In this document: one piece after another, positions 1-7,584 of the stretch
Layout of the letters: each line of letters starts with the position of its first letter
How positions within the stretch are numbered: position 1 is the first letter of the stretch
Assembly (NCBI GenBank): GCA_937915885.1
Contig: CALGGP010000353.1
Span: 1-15,503, forward strand
Length of the DNA stretch: 15,503 bases
DNA from: an uncultured Selenomonadales bacterium
GTDB lineage: Bacteria; Bacillota; Negativicutes; Selenomonadales; Selenomonadaceae
Reading direction: 5' to 3'
Notes under the pieces: model-generated
Database searches by the model: none
What the model saw: only the letters and a program-made list of their open reading frames with translations
Told to the model about the DNA's origin: nothing
Made by a program: the position numbers and the translations under genes

Positions 1-13
1 TGGGCGGGAGAAT
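1..13 (-). repeat. Possible edge of a fourth intergenic module
   Basis: Only about ten informative bases are visible. Read on the minus strand they give CTCCCGCCCA directly after the stop codon of the RTX gene. The same string occurs inside the intergenic module at 6404-6486, and a close variant (TTCTCCCGCCC) precedes the module at 9431-9521. This suggests that another copy of the module-plus-array family begins here and continues outside the window. The match is too short to be secure in a GC-rich genome. Confidence 0.25.
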
Positions 14-3000
14 TTATTTTTTGGAACGGTGCCGAGCGATCGCCGTCGAGACTGCCGTCGGCGCCCCGAAAGGAGATTTTTCGTCGCTCAATTCGTCGCC
101 GAGCGCCGATATTTCCGTCGAGCTCACAATTTCCTCGAGCTCGTCTTTCACGCCCGCCGCCTCGTCAAACCACGCCTCCGACGCCGACGCCTGATACAAA
201 GTCATATCATCGGCATAATCGTCCGCCGACGACACCGTCACTATCGACGGCATGTAAATCGTCCCTACGTCGTTCGTGCCGAAGATTGTCACAACATCAT
301 ACTCCGCGCCCTTGACAACCAACGTCCCCGAGTCGAAATTCAAAATGAAATCGCCGCCGCCGCGTTGCGTCGTATATTCGCCCGCAACTACCTGCAACGT
401 CTTATTGGTGTCGTAGCCGACAACCGTATCGTCGCCGTCGCCCGCGCGATATTGCACCACTGCCGAATATCCGTCGCTGATATCGATCACATCATTGCCC
501 GCACCGCCGTCCGCCGTCGCGCGCTCGCCACTGACCACGATCGAATCATCGCCCGCGCCGCCGTTGATCGATGCAAAGTCGCCGCCGTTGTCGACCGTGT
601 CATTGCCCGCGCCCGCATTGATCATCGCATGCTCCGCGCCGTAATAATTCTCGATGTAATCATCGCCGCCCAGCGCATTGATCGTCACGTCGGCGCCGCC
701 GTTGCGAATCGTATCGTTGCGCTCCGTGCCGGTGATGACGAGCGACTCCTCATTCGATATCGTCTCCAAGCCCTCGGTGCTCGTAAAATAATCGTTCGTC
801 AACGTCACGAGACTGCCGTCGGCGTTGAGCACCTGCACATTCGTCGACGTCGTGTTCTTGAGCGTCAATGAGCCGCTCCCGACCTTCAAAATAATATCCG
901 AACCGTTGAGAGAACCGCTGCCGATCGCGCCGCTCAAAATCTGAATCGTGTCGCTCGGATTGAACGTCGTGATGATGTCGTTGCCGTCGCCGTCCGCGTA
1001 TTGAATCAACTTGCCGTTGGTGGTGCTGTCGCTGTAATAATACGCGTTGCTGCCGGTGTTTATGGTGTCGTCGCCCGCGCCGCCGCGCAGCGTCACGCCC
1101 GACCAATACGCGTTCGTATAAATCGAGTCGTTACCGTCGCCGCCGTTGAGCGAAACACGATGATCGTTGCTGTAAATCGTATCGTTGCCCGCGCCGCCGT
1201 CCACCGTCACGAACTCGTAAGTCGCGCCGTGAATGTCGGTGTTGATGTAGTCGTGACCCGCGCCCGCGTCGATGTAAACATAATGTTTGTTGTTCCGAAT
1301 GCGATCGTTGCCGCCGCCGCCGTAGACCGTCGCGTAATTCCCGTCGTTGTAAATATAATCCGCGCCGAGCCCGAGATCGATCACCGCGTTGCCGCCGTAG
1401 TTCGTCACGCTGTCATTGCTCGCCAACCCGAGGAGCGTCGCGCCCGTCCCGTTGGAGCTGTTTGTCATGATCTCCCGATCGTTCGAGCCGCTGACGAGAC
1501 TGTTCGCCGTCGTGTTGGTGATGTACGTTGCGACCGTCGAGGGCGTGCCTTCATCCCACTCGACCACGTAGACGCTCGAGAACGGAAGCGTGCCGTCCGC
1601 CGCCACATAATATGCGCTGTCGAATCCGCTTGCCGCGATCAAATTATCGATCGCCGCCGCCTCCGCCGTGTCGTCCGCCGTCGCGATCGCTCCTCCGAGC
1701 GAATACGCATAATCCGCCGCCGCTTGACGACTCGTCGCCGCATCGAACACGTAATAATAATGCCCGTTGTAGTTGAGCGCGTCGGCGGGGATCGTCGGCT
1801 CGGGACGGTCGACGTTGTGACGAGTGCGCATGCCCTCCGCATCGATGATGTTGATCGCAACGTCGGCAACATCTTTGATCGTGATCGAGCCGTCGCCAAC
1901 CGCGATGATGAAATCATTGCCGTCGTCGCTCGTCGCCGTCGAGTACTCGCCCGCGCTGATCCGAATCGTGTCGTCGGCGTTGAAGCCCGTGATCGTATCG
2001 TTGCCGTCGCCGTCGCCGTATTCGATCACGTTGTCGGAAGAAAGGGTCGACAGCGCAATATAATCGTCGCCCTCATCCGCGCGGAGCGTCGTGTTCGAGG
2101 CAAGCAGGCTGATGGAGTCGTCGCCGCCGCCCGCGTTGATCACTGCGTAGCCGCCGGAGTTTTGAATTTGATCGTTGCCGTCGCCCGCATCGATGTTTGC
2201 GTTGAGGTTGGTGTTGAAAATCTGATCGTCGCCGAAACTGCTGCGAATCGTCGCGTTCTCGCCGGCGTTGTAAATAATATTCGTGCCGCCGGCGGAGCCG
2301 ATCGAAACGTTTGCGCCGACGTTATTGATCGTGTCGTTGCCCTCGGACGAATCGATCGTCACGTCGCCGCCGCTGTTGTAAATCGAATCGCGCCCGTCGA
2401 TGCCGACCAGCAGCGTGTTGTCGACGGTGTTATTGATGATGTTGATATCGGGATTGATGGTCTCGACGGTGCCGTCGGTGTCCATGATGTTGATCGGAAC
2501 CTCCGCCGCGCCCTCGAGCGTGATCGAGCCGTCGCCGACCGTGATGATATAATCGTTGCCGTTTTTGAGCGTCCCGTCGATCGTGGCGTCGATCAATTGA
2601 AGAGTGTCGTAGCGCCCGAAGCCGCGCACAAGATCATTGCCGTCGCCGACCGCATACTGGATCAGCTTGCCGTAATAAGAATCCGAATACCCGTCGACAT
2701 AACCGGCGCCGTAAATCGTATCGTCGCCCTTGCCGCCGTTGAGCGTGACGCCGCTCCACCAACCGTTGGTCGAAACATAATCATTACCTTCGCCGCCCGC
2801 CAACGAGACGCGATTATCATTGCTTTGAATGGTGTCGTCGCCCGAGCCGCCGTCGACCGTGACGTTCTCGTAACTGTAGCCGTGAATGTCGGTGAGGATC
2901 GAATCGTTGCCCGCGCCGAGCTCGACGTAAACGTCCTTGCCCTCGTTATAAACGGTGTCGTCGTAAGCGGTGCCGGTGATGATCGTGTCGGCGCTCGTGT

Positions 3001-5914
3001 TGTGGATGTATTGACCGGCGGGAAGCAGTCCGCTCTCCCACTCAACAATGAACGACGTTTCGCCGGCTTGGAAGTAACTGCTGTCATTCCAAGTATACGC
3101 CTCGTTGCCGTAGGTGAGATCGCGGTAATACATTCCATAATTTTCGTTGGTGCCGCCGTTGGGTTCTCTGTTACCGTAAATATCGATGCCCCAATGAGCG
3201 TTGTCGAGATTGTTTTCGAGCGGCGTCCCGTCGACCCAAGTCCATGTACCTTCGGAATCGGCATCACTCAAACCGAAGTAGGCGCTTTCATACCCGAGCG
3301 CAGTCATGTAATCGTAGAGCGCGGTGTTTTCGGCGTCGTCGTTAATGACGGCAAGATGCCCGTCGAGCGACTCGGCGAAAGACTCCGCGTCCTCCCACGT
3401 GTCGGCAACGTCCTTATAGATGTAGTAGTAATGCCCGCCGTAATAGAGCGCGTCGCTCGGGATCGACGAGTTGTAAAGCGGATTGTCATTGAGCACGGTC
3501 GAGTTGCCGTCGGCATCGACCGCATTGATCGGACGAATCGCCATGTTTTGAAGTCTGATCGAATCGGAGCCGACATTGATGATGACGTCGTTGCCGTCGA
3601 CCGTCGAGCCGCTGATCGCGCCCGAAGAAATTTTGAGCGTGTCGTTCGAGCCGAAGTTCGTCACCACATCGACGCCGCCGCCCGTCCCGAAAACAATCAC
3701 ATCGGCATTGCTCGAGCCGGTGAGCGTGTCATTGCCGCCGCCGCCCTCGAGCGTGGCGTTCGTGCCGTAAGAAATGATCGAGTCCGCGCCCGAGCCTCCG
3801 TTAATCGACGCGCCCGCGCCGTAATTTCTGATCACATCATCATCAGCGCCGCCGACCACCGTCGAATAATCGCCGCGATTGTCAATATCGTCCGCGCCTT
3901 CGCCGCCGTTGATCACATTGTTTTGCCCTTCGCTGTAGATCGTATCAGCGCCCGCGCCGCCCGCTATCGACGCATAGCCCGCGCTGTTGTAAATCGTATC
4001 GTTGTCGGCGCCGCCGTTGATCGACGCGAACGAGCCGCTGTTGTAAATCGTATCGTCGCCCGCGCCCCCGTCAATCGACACGTTGAACGCCGCGTAATTT
4101 CTGATGTACTCGGCGCCGTTATTGCCGTTGAGCACCGCCTGATGCCCGTAGTTTTCAATCGTGTCGTCGTCGCCGAGCGCGTTGACCGTCGTGCGCAAGC
4201 CGAGCGTGCTGTATTCGGAGCTTGCCGCGCCGTTGACGATGTGATCTTTACCTTCGGTGCCGTTGATGACGTTGTCGGCGTCGCTGTTTTCAATGGTCGT
4301 GAGCTCGGGGTTGAGCGTGACGTCTTCGCCGTCGACAATCGTTTGAATTTGAATGTCGCCGATATTTTTGAAGGTGACGGTGCCGCTTCCGACCGTGACG
4401 ATCACATCATCGCCCGACTTTTGACTGCCGCCGATCGTGCCGTCGACGACGCTGAACGTATCATCCTCCTCGAATCCGTCAATGACATCGTTGCCGTCGC
4501 CGTCGGCGTACTCGTAAATGTTATTGGTGCCGCCGCGATTGACGACGGTATCATTACCGAGCCCCGCGCGGACGGTGACCTCTTCGCTGTCGTTGAGAAC
4601 GATGAAGTCATTGCCCGCGCCGCCGTCGATCGTCGTCCAATAGCCGTCGCTGTTATTAATCGAGTCGTTGCCGTCGCCCGCGCTGATTGTCGCGTAATCG
4701 CCCGAGGAATTGTTGAGAAAATCGTCGCCCGCGCCGAGCTCGATCAACGCATTTCGACCGTCGGTATTTCGGACGATATCATTCTCGTCGCCCGCGCTGA
4801 TCACGACGCGATGTCCGCTGTAATTTTCGATCGTGTCGTCGTATTCGGTGCCGACGAGCGTCTGATCGTCTTCGCGATTGACGATGTATTTGCCGGTCGG
4901 CTCGACGGTGATCGGCGCGCCGTTGGGATCGATGATGTTGAAATTGACATCGGCGGCGTGCTTGAGATTGATCGAGGCGTTTTCGCCGACGGCAACGATC
5001 ACGTCATCGCCGCTGACAATCGACTCCGTTATCGAGCCCGACGTGAGTTGAATCGTGTCATCGGCGCTGATGTTGTAAATCACATCGACGCCGTCATTTG
5101 CGCCGAAACGAAAAACTTCGGCGGGCGCGCCCGAGACGAAGGTATCATTACCCTTGCCGCCCTCGAGCGTCATATCCGCGCCGAAGTTGAAAATTACATC
5201 GTCGTCGTCGCCCGCGTTGATATTCGCATTGGCGCCGAAATTTACAATGGTGTCGTTGCCGTCGCCCGCGCCGATTGTCACGTCGGAGCCGGTATTTACG
5301 ATCGAATCAATTCCGTCGCCGACGAGCGCTTGACGATTTTTGGTATTGTTGATCGAATTGAGTTCGGGATGCAGAACGATCAATTCTCCGTCGACGGTGA
5401 GGATTTGAATCGGACCGTTGGCGGCATTTTTGAGCGTGACCTGCCCCGAGCCGATTTTGAAAGAAATGTCGTTGCCGCTCTTGACGGATTTTGAAAGTTT
5501 ACCCTTGGTGATCTGGATCGTGTCGTTGGAGTCGAAGCCGTAGATGAGGTCTTTACCTTCGCCGCCCTTGATCTGATAAATTTCGGAGCTGAGGGTCGAT
5601 CCGACGATGGTATCATTGCCCTTGCCGCCGTTGATTGTGACGAGGTTGCCGCTCGAGACGATGTAATCATTGCCCTTGCCGCCGAAGACGGAGGAAAAAT
5701 CGTCGTCGATGGTGACGTTATCGTTGCCGCCGCCGCCGTCGATGACGTTGAATCCGCGCGGCTCGACTCCCTCAACGGAGGCGCGACTGATGATGACGTC
5801 GTCGCCGTTGCCCGCCTCGACGGTGACATACGAGCCGTAGTTTTCGAGAGTATCAGCCCTCGAGGTGCCGGGGAAGTCCATGTAGTTTTCGTTGTAGTTT
5901 TGCTGTGAAGGCAT
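14..5914 (-). CDS. Giant RTX-type beta-roll protein with two C-type lectin-like domains
   Basis: This 1966-residue acidic protein consists mostly of 18-residue turns of the GGxGxDxI type (GGAGNDTIYNSG and similar), the calcium-binding beta-roll signature of RTX/hemolysin-type repeats. Eight blocks can be drawn at roughly residues 1-188, 189-344, 345-541, 542-815, 961-1159, 1160-1375, 1456-1717 and 1718-1890. Most close with a non-repeat segment of the form DTIQI...GDDVIVxVGxGSITLK...DxDG. C-type lectin-like domains are inserted at about 823-960 and 1380-1455. The first has EPN (917-919) and WND (942-944), the classical Ca2+-dependent, mannose-type sugar-binding motifs; the second lacks both. 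There is no N-terminal signal peptide or membrane helix. By analogy with RTX proteins, export would be type I through the C-terminus (tail 1891-1966), but no secretion genes are in the window. The ATG has a GAGGAG ribosome site 8 nt upstream. The likely role is a secreted or surface adhesin; that is inference. Confidence 0.88.
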   Translation of the reverse strand: MPSQQNYNENYMDFPGTSRADTLENYGSYVTVEAGNGDDVIISRASVEGVEPRGFNVIDGGGGNDNVTIDDDFSSVFGGKGNDYIVSSGNLVTINGGKGNDTIVGSTLSSEIYQIKGGEGKDLIYGFDSNDTIQITKGKLSKSVKSGNDISFKIGSGQVTLKNAANGPIQILTVDGELIVLHPELNSINNTKNRQALVGDGIDSIVNTGSDVTIGAGDGNDTIVNFGANANINAGDDDDVIFNFGADMTLEGGKGNDTFVSGAPAEVFRFGANDGVDVIYNISADDTIQLTSGSITESIVSGDDVIVAVGENASINLKHAADVNFNIIDPNGAPITVEPTGKYIVNREDDQTLVGTEYDDTIENYSGHRVVISAGDENDIVRNTDGRNALIELGAGDDFLNNSSGDYATISAGDGNDSINNSDGYWTTIDGGAGNDFIVLNDSEEVTVRAGLGNDTVVNRGGTNNIYEYADGDGNDVIDGFEEDDTFSVVDGTIGGSQKSGDDVIVTVGSGTVTFKNIGDIQIQTIVDGEDVTLNPELTTIENSDADNVINGTEGKDHIVNGAASSEYSTLGLRTTVNALGDDDTIENYGHQAVLNGNNGAEYIRNYAAFNVSIDGGAGDDTIYNSGSFASINGGADNDTIYNSAGYASIAGGAGADTIYSEGQNNVINGGEGADDIDNRGDYSTVVGGADDDVIRNYGAGASINGGSGADSIISYGTNATLEGGGGNDTLTGSSNADVIVFGTGGGVDVVTNFGSNDTLKISSGAISGSTVDGNDVIINVGSDSIRLQNMAIRPINAVDADGNSTVLNDNPLYNSSIPSDALYYGGHYYYIYKDVADTWEDAESFAESLDGHLAVINDDAENTALYDYMTALGYESAYFGLSDADSEGTWTWVDGTPLENNLDNAHWGIDIYGNREPNGGTNENYGMYYRDLTYGNEAYTWNDSSYFQAGETSFIVEWESGLLPAGQYIHNTSADTIITGTAYDDTVYNEGKDVYVELGAGNDSILTDIHGYSYENVTVDGGSGDDTIQSNDNRVSLAGGEGNDYVSTNGWWSGVTLNGGKGDDTIYGAGYVDGYSDSYYGKLIQYAVGDGNDLVRGFGRYDTLQLIDATIDGTLKNGNDYIITVGDGSITLEGAAEVPINIMDTDGTVETINPDINIINNTVDNTLLVGIDGRDSIYNSGGDVTIDSSEGNDTINNVGANVSIGSAGGTNIIYNAGENATIRSSFGDDQIFNTNLNANIDAGDGNDQIQNSGGYAVINAGGGDDSISLLASNTTLRADEGDDYIALSTLSSDNVIEYGDGDGNDTITGFNADDTIRISAGEYSTATSDDGNDFIIAVGDGSITIKDVADVAINIIDAEGMRTRHNVDRPEPTIPADALNYNGHYYYVFDAATSRQAAADYAYSLGGAIATADDTAEAAAIDNLIAASGFDSAYYVAADGTLPFSSVYVVEWDEGTPSTVATYITNTTANSLVSGSNDREIMTNSSNGTGATLLGLASNDSVTNYGGNAVIDLGLGADYIYNDGNYATVYGGGGNDRIRNNKHYVYIDAGAGHDYINTDIHGATYEFVTVDGGAGNDTIYSNDHRVSLNGGDGNDSIYTNAYWSGVTLRGGAGDDTINTGSNAYYYSDSTTNGKLIQYADGDGNDIITTFNPSDTIQILSGAIGSGSLNGSDIILKVGSGSLTLKNTTSTNVQVLNADGSLVTLTNDYFTSTEGLETISNEESLVITGTERNDTIRNGGADVTINALGGDDYIENYYGAEHAMINAGAGNDTVDNGGDFASINGGAGDDSIVVSGERATADGGAGNDVIDISDGYSAVVQYRAGDGDDTVVGYDTNKTLQVVAGEYTTQRGGGDFILNFDSGTLVVKGAEYDVVTIFGTNDVGTIYMPSIVTVSSADDYADDMTLYQASASEAWFDEAAGVKDELEEIVSSTEISALGDELSDEKSPFGAPTAVSTAIARHRSKK

Positions 5915-5922
5915 AAGATCAT

Positions 5923-5928
5923 CTCCTC
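5923..5928 (-). promoter_or_regulatory. Ribosome binding site of the RTX gene
   Basis: GAGGAG on the minus strand lies 8 nt before the ATG at 5914 and fixes the start. It follows directly on the seven-T run of the upstream stem-loop. Confidence 0.75.
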
Positions 5929-5964
5929 AAAAAAATTATGAGCCGATCTTATCACGATCGACTC
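5929..5964 (-). terminator. Stem-loop plus T7 just upstream of the RTX start (terminator or leader attenuator)
   Basis: On the minus strand GAGTCGATC (5964-5956) pairs with GATCGGCTC (5948-5940). This is a 9-bp stem with one G-T pair and a 7-nt loop. After four bases comes TTTTTTT (5935-5929), immediately before the ribosome site. It looks like an intrinsic terminator, though the T run is slightly displaced from the stem. It may end transcription arriving from the DUF2939 unit and the repeat array. If the RTX promoter lies upstream, it would act as a leader attenuator or a 5' stabilising hairpin. The sequence cannot separate these. Confidence 0.45.
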
Positions 5965-5965
5965 A

Positions 5966-5999
5966 ATTTTACATTAGAGGAATATTAATTTGCGGTTAA
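5966..5999 (-). promoter_or_regulatory. Weak candidate promoter for the RTX gene
   Basis: This is the only AT-rich stretch between the array and the RTX gene. On the minus strand TTAACC (5999-5994) stands 17 bp from TAATGT (5976-5971). TAAAAT (5971-5966), a better -10 match, abuts the stem-loop but has no good -35. Matches are partial, so this is a location guess only. Confidence 0.25.
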
Positions 6000-6014
6000 A
6001 AATTTTTTTATCTC

Positions 6015-6403
6015 GACGAGGAAGGGGCACCGTCGACAGAGGGCTGGCGCCGTCGACAGAGGGCTGGCGCTGCCGACGAAGGACGGGCGCTGCCGACGAA
6101 GGACGGACCGCCGCCGATGCGGACGAGTGCTGTCGACAAGGGTTGGGCGCTGCCGAAGGACGGGCGCTGCCGACAAAGGGTTGGGCGCTGCCGACATAAG
6201 CAAGCGCTGCCGACAAAGGATTGGGCGCTGCCGACGAATGGGCGGGCGCCGCTGACAAAGGGTTGGGCGCTGCCGACATAAGCAAGCGCTGCCGACAAAG
6301 GGTTGGGCGCCGCTGACAACGGGCGGGCGCCGCTGACAACGGGCGGGCGCCGTCGCCAACGGGCGGCTCCGACGAAAACGGTCGGTCGCCGCTGTCGTAA
6401 ATA
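6015..6403 (-). repeat. Intergenic tandem array, unit about 21 bp
   Basis: About 18 imperfect copies of a unit are present. On the minus strand it reads GTCGGCAGCGCCCAACCCTT plus one T. Variants include GTCAGCGGCGCCCGCCCGTT and a TTGCTTAT form. A higher-order duplication repeats three to four units at a spacing of about 82 bp (from about 6173 and about 6255). The array fills the gap between the DUF2939 gene and the RTX leader. The repeat is GC-rich and, on the transcribed strand, richer in C than G. Because the unit is often a multiple of three, all three minus frames stay open across much of it; I do not regard these as genes. Confidence 0.85.
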
Positions 6404-6486
6404 GGCGGGGCGCCGTTGACGCGGGTGGGAACCGCTTCCTCTGTTGGGCGCCGACATTGGTGGGCGGGAGCGTCGACGGCGCCCAC
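6404..6486 (-). repeat. Conserved intergenic module, copy 3 (inverted relative to copies 1 and 2)
   Basis: Read on the minus strand this matches the modules at 9431-9521 and 15235-15327. Shared blocks, in order, are GGGCGCCG, GCTCCCGCCC, GTCGGCGCCC, GTTCCCACCCGCG and GGCGCCC. The first and third contain an inverted repeat (GGGCGCCG and CGGCGCCC) that could form a stem-loop. The module starts about 10 bp after the DUF2939 stop codon, and its 21-bp array follows on the far side. Confidence 0.75.
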
Positions 6487-6496
6487 AAACGATAAG

Positions 6497-7567
6497 TTAT
6501 TGTTCTTCGACGGGCGGCGGCGCTTCGACGGTCGGGCGCGTCATTCGAGAGATCAATTGCCGCTCTTCGTCCATCAGCACCTTCGCCTGCTTTTGTTTTT
6601 CCTCCGCCGACTTCATTGTCGAGCTCTTGTTATCCTCCATCCACTTGGCATAATCCTCCGCGCTCCCGATCGACAGATCGCATATCCGCATCCGCAAATT
6701 TTGAAGCGTCTCCGCCGACTTCGGCACGTCGACGCTGAACAGTTCCTGCTTGCGAACCTCCCAATCCTTTTTGACGACGTCCGTCAACAGCACCTTCAGA
6801 TCGAATCGCGTCTGATCGCGCTCGAGACTGCCGAACGTGAGGATCGAACCGTATTTTTGTTCCGCCTCGCGGATCGTTTGATCGTGACGAAGATTGATCT
6901 CCGACGTCTGCGCCAGATATTTATCGAGCGCCGCACGACGAATTTGCGCTACTACTTCAGTGAACTCGCGGAAATTATCAATCCGAACGACGCGCCAATT
7001 CTCATCGTCCCCGCGCTCGAGCACAACTTTAAACACAAAATCATTCGACGCCTCGGGCTGATAAAATCTCACGTCGGCGACCGCGCGATCTTCATTCTTC
7101 TCGTCAATCGTAATGCCGTCGACCTGTTTGAAATCGAGCTTGCTCAAGCCCGCGCGCTCCATGATATCCGTCGCCGCCATAAATTTATTGTCGGTACCGT
7201 CGGTCGCCGCCTGATTGATCGAGCCGCTCTCGACGTAAGTCTCGATTGCGGTTTTGAGACTGCCGATAATCGGTTGGCGGAGCATCTGAGTGAAGTTGGT
7301 GATCGCCTCGCGCGCCTCGGGCGACATCGCGCTGTCGGATTCGATCAGCCCGTCGACAAAGCCGTCGTATGAAGAATTTAACACCGTATCGACATCGACG
7401 ACGCCGTTGAAGGCGCGGACGTCGTGCGCGTCAATCGATTCGCCGATCATTTTGAGCGCGTAATCGGGCGTGCGCGCCTTGCTGTGGAGGAAAAAATATG
7501 CTCCTATGATTGCGATCAGAACGACGACCAACGCCGCCGCGCCCGCGATTTTGAGCCGAGTACTCAT
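6497..7567 (-). CDS. Membrane-anchored DUF2939-like protein
   Basis: This 356-residue protein has a short basic N-terminus and one hydrophobic helix at about residues 6-27, so it is probably inner-membrane anchored with the rest outside the cytoplasm. Residues about 33-80 (TPDYALKMIGESIDAHDVRA, followed by a VD pair and DGFVDGLIESD) resemble the DUF2939 family, from memory of that pattern. The middle region holds alternating charged and hydrophobic segments. Residues about 310-345 are helical and charged, and the C-terminus is Pro/Glu-rich (APPPVEEQ). The ATG has a GGAG ribosome site 9 nt upstream, and the gene begins 17 nt after the glycosyltransferase-like gene stops, so the two are probably co-transcribed. 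It is the last gene of its unit; a repeat module starts about 10 bp beyond its stop. Function unknown. Confidence 0.75.
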   Translation of the reverse strand: MSTRLKIAGAAALVVVLIAIIGAYFFLHSKARTPDYALKMIGESIDAHDVRAFNGVVDVDTVLNSSYDGFVDGLIESDSAMSPEAREAITNFTQMLRQPIIGSLKTAIETYVESGSINQAATDGTDNKFMAATDIMERAGLSKLDFKQVDGITIDEKNEDRAVADVRFYQPEASNDFVFKVVLERGDDENWRVVRIDNFREFTEVVAQIRRAALDKYLAQTSEINLRHDQTIREAEQKYGSILTFGSLERDQTRFDLKVLLTDVVKKDWEVRKQELFSVDVPKSAETLQNLRMRICDLSIGSAEDYAKWMEDNKSSTMKSAEEKQKQAKVLMDEERQLISRMTRPTVEAPPPVEEQ

Positions 7568-7584
7568 TTCATCATCTCCAATCG

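Noticed and set aside
1001..5494. A 1497-codon open frame on the plus strand, opposite the RTX gene, plus a shorter one at 29-871
   Set aside because: The repeated GAC, GGC and AAC codons of the RTX blocks read as stop-free Val/Arg/Ala/Ile codons on the other strand. There is no ribosome site and the product is a low-complexity, highly basic composition with no family resemblance.
5974..6488. Three overlapping minus-strand frames of 149-170 codons across the 21-bp array
   Set aside because: The unit length is near a multiple of three and has no stop codons, so all frames remain open. No ribosome site or plausible protein domain is present, and all three frames are equally open.
6416..7372. 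A 318-codon plus-strand frame opposite the DUF2939 gene
   Set aside because: It is an Arg/Leu-rich shadow frame without a ribosome site. The minus-strand frame has a clear start, membrane anchor and operon spacing.
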